Assembly: GCA_965222345.1 (NCBI GenBank)
Contig: CBDCTS010000002.1
Location: forward strand, 186,001-250,000
Reading direction: 5' to 3'
From: JADFGZ01 sp965222345
GTDB lineage: Bacteria > Acidobacteriota > Terriglobia > 2-12-FULL-54-10
Length of the DNA stretch: 64,000 nucleotides
Positions within the stretch are counted from its first letter, which is position 1. The number at the start of each line of letters is the position of its first letter. Below are positions 63,201-64,000 of this stretch, in pieces. The position numbers and the translations under genes were made by a program. Under the pieces are notes generated by a model that saw nothing but the letters and a program-made list of their open reading frames with translations, was not told where the DNA came from and ran no database searches.

Positions 63201-64000
63201 ATGGAAACAAACCCTCCTCCCACACACGAACAACCCCCCTTGGCGGAGCCGCACCGAAAACGAGGCACTCTGATCCTGATTGTTGTGACGGCGCTGTTTG
63301 TGATCGTCCCATTCTTGTTTTGGCGCGGCACATGGTTCGGGAGGCAGTTGACGGAAGAAAAAATCGGCGAATATCTCGCGGATGACGAAACCCCCCGGCA
63401 CAGTCAGCACGCGCTCGCCCAGATCGCCGAGCGCATCGCGAACGAGGATTCCACGGTCAAGCGCTGGTATCCCCAGATCCTCCGTTTGGCGGATAGTCCC
63501 CATCCTGAACTCCGGATCAACGTAGCCTGGTTGTTAGGCGCAGACAACCAGTCCGACGAGTTCCACCGGGCGTTGCGCGATCTTCTGCAGGACCCGGAGC
63601 CGTTGGTGCGCCGCAATGCGGCGCTCTCGCTGGTGCGTTTCGGGGACGCCGGCGCGCGGCAGGAACTTCTGAGCATGCTCCGCCCTTATACGTTGCTTGC
63701 CCCCCGGGACGGGAAGCTTCTCTTTCGCCTCCAAGAGGCTGATTCCGTGGACCGGGGAACTCTCCTGGCTCGGATGGATGTAGCGTGGATGGAGGTCGGT
63801 GGGGAAGAACCCCTGGAGATTCGTTCCCCTTTACCCGGCAAATTCCAACGCAAACTCGCTGAGGAAGGAGCCCTGGTAAAAGCGCAGGATCAGATTCTTC
63901 TGCTCTCGCCTGGCGAGGAGCACGCCTGGGAAGCCCTGCGGGCCTTGTATCTGGTGGGCCGGAGCGAGGACATTCCCGATATCGAGCGCTTTGCGCGGGG
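63201..64000 (+). CDS. Membrane-anchored HEAT-repeat protein with a barrel-sandwich-like segment, cut by window end
   Basis: The first 266 codons from ATG 63201 are visible and the gene continues beyond the window. A cytoplasmic Pro-rich start (METNPPPTHEQPPLAEPHRKRG) precedes one TM helix (TLILIVVTALFVIVPFLFW). Two or three HEAT-like repeats follow (HPELRINVAWLLG, DPEPLVRRNAALSLVRFGDAGARQELLSML). Then comes RGTLLARMDVAWMEVGGEEPLEIRSPLPGKFQRKLAEEGALVKAQDQILLLSPG, which resembles the barrel-sandwich hybrid of HlyD/biotinyl-like domains, and another HEAT repeat begins. A TATAAT at 63183-63188 may be the -10 element. Function unknown. Confidence 0.8.
   Translation, partial: METNPPPTHEQPPLAEPHRKRGTLILIVVTALFVIVPFLFWRGTWFGRQLTEEKIGEYLADDETPRHSQHALAQIAERIANEDSTVKRWYPQILRLADSPHPELRINVAWLLGADNQSDEFHRALRDLLQDPEPLVRRNAALSLVRFGDAGARQELLSMLRPYTLLAPRDGKLLFRLQEADSVDRGTLLARMDVAWMEVGGEEPLEIRSPLPGKFQRKLAEEGALVKAQDQILLLSPGEEHAWEALRALYLVGRSEDIPDIERFAR

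Overview
The window looks like a chromosomal segment of a Gram-negative, aerobically respiring soil or sediment bacterium, most likely an acidobacterium. This is inferred from gene content only: a split cytochrome b/Rieske complex with a giant multihaem subunit, a Ser/Thr kinase joined to a TolB-like propeller, Sel1 and TPR secretory proteins, an ATP-type PEP carboxykinase and many lipoproteins. No rRNA is present, and the only tRNA is tRNA-Arg(ACG).

Layout. 1-4.3 kb: three tandem, mosaic copies of a lipoprotein gene with an M29-peptidase-like C-terminal half. 4.6-7.8 kb: a transposase relic, an intact IS3-family element with a -1 slippery site, a HepT/MntA toxin-antitoxin pair, and a 69-bp sequence that looks like the two ends of a related IS collapsed together. 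8.1-19.3 kb: mostly core genes (glycosyltransferase, accA, dnaE, pckA, TPR protein, NCS2 permease, TMEM14-like protein, lectin-like secreted protein). 19.4-25.3 kb: a gene graveyard. It holds REP-like hairpins, a frameshifted HNH nuclease, an IS256 relic, an IS1380-family element followed by a PD-(D/E)XK-like gene bounded by a second IS right end, a cytochrome c pseudogene, a class II aldolase and an IS1380 relic.

25.7-36.1 kb: an integrase-headed accessory region with nuclease and HsdM-like fragments, a second MNT/HEPN pair, a truncated BrnA, a lone 2-oxoglutarate dehydrogenase E1 gene, HigBA, a Sel1-repeat protein, RelBE, a second identical IS3 copy and a BrnTA pair whose antitoxin tail is encoded by that IS. 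36.4-50.7 kb: a second Sel1 protein, an APC permease, an ABC exporter, two exported YtcJ-like amidohydrolases, a beta-propeller gene split by one in-frame TGA, and a kinase-propeller gene that has lost the catalytic Asp and its C-terminal end.

50.8-64 kb: tRNA-Arg, then a respiratory block of Rieske protein, cytochrome b in two subunits and a 1040-residue octahaem cytochrome c, closed by a terminator. It is followed by a cupredoxin-like lipoprotein, ctaA, ctaB, an ABC-2 ATPase/permease pair and a DUF420 membrane protein, which together suggest assembly of a haem-A oxidase whose structural genes lie outside the window. The window ends inside a membrane-anchored HEAT-repeat protein with a barrel-sandwich-like segment.

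The most interesting signals are the ISEcp1-like arrangement of the IS1380 element with a bounded passenger nuclease-like gene, the dense toxin-antitoxin island, the lipoprotein triplication with signs of gene conversion, the in-frame TGA in the propeller gene, and the octahaem subunit of the bc complex.
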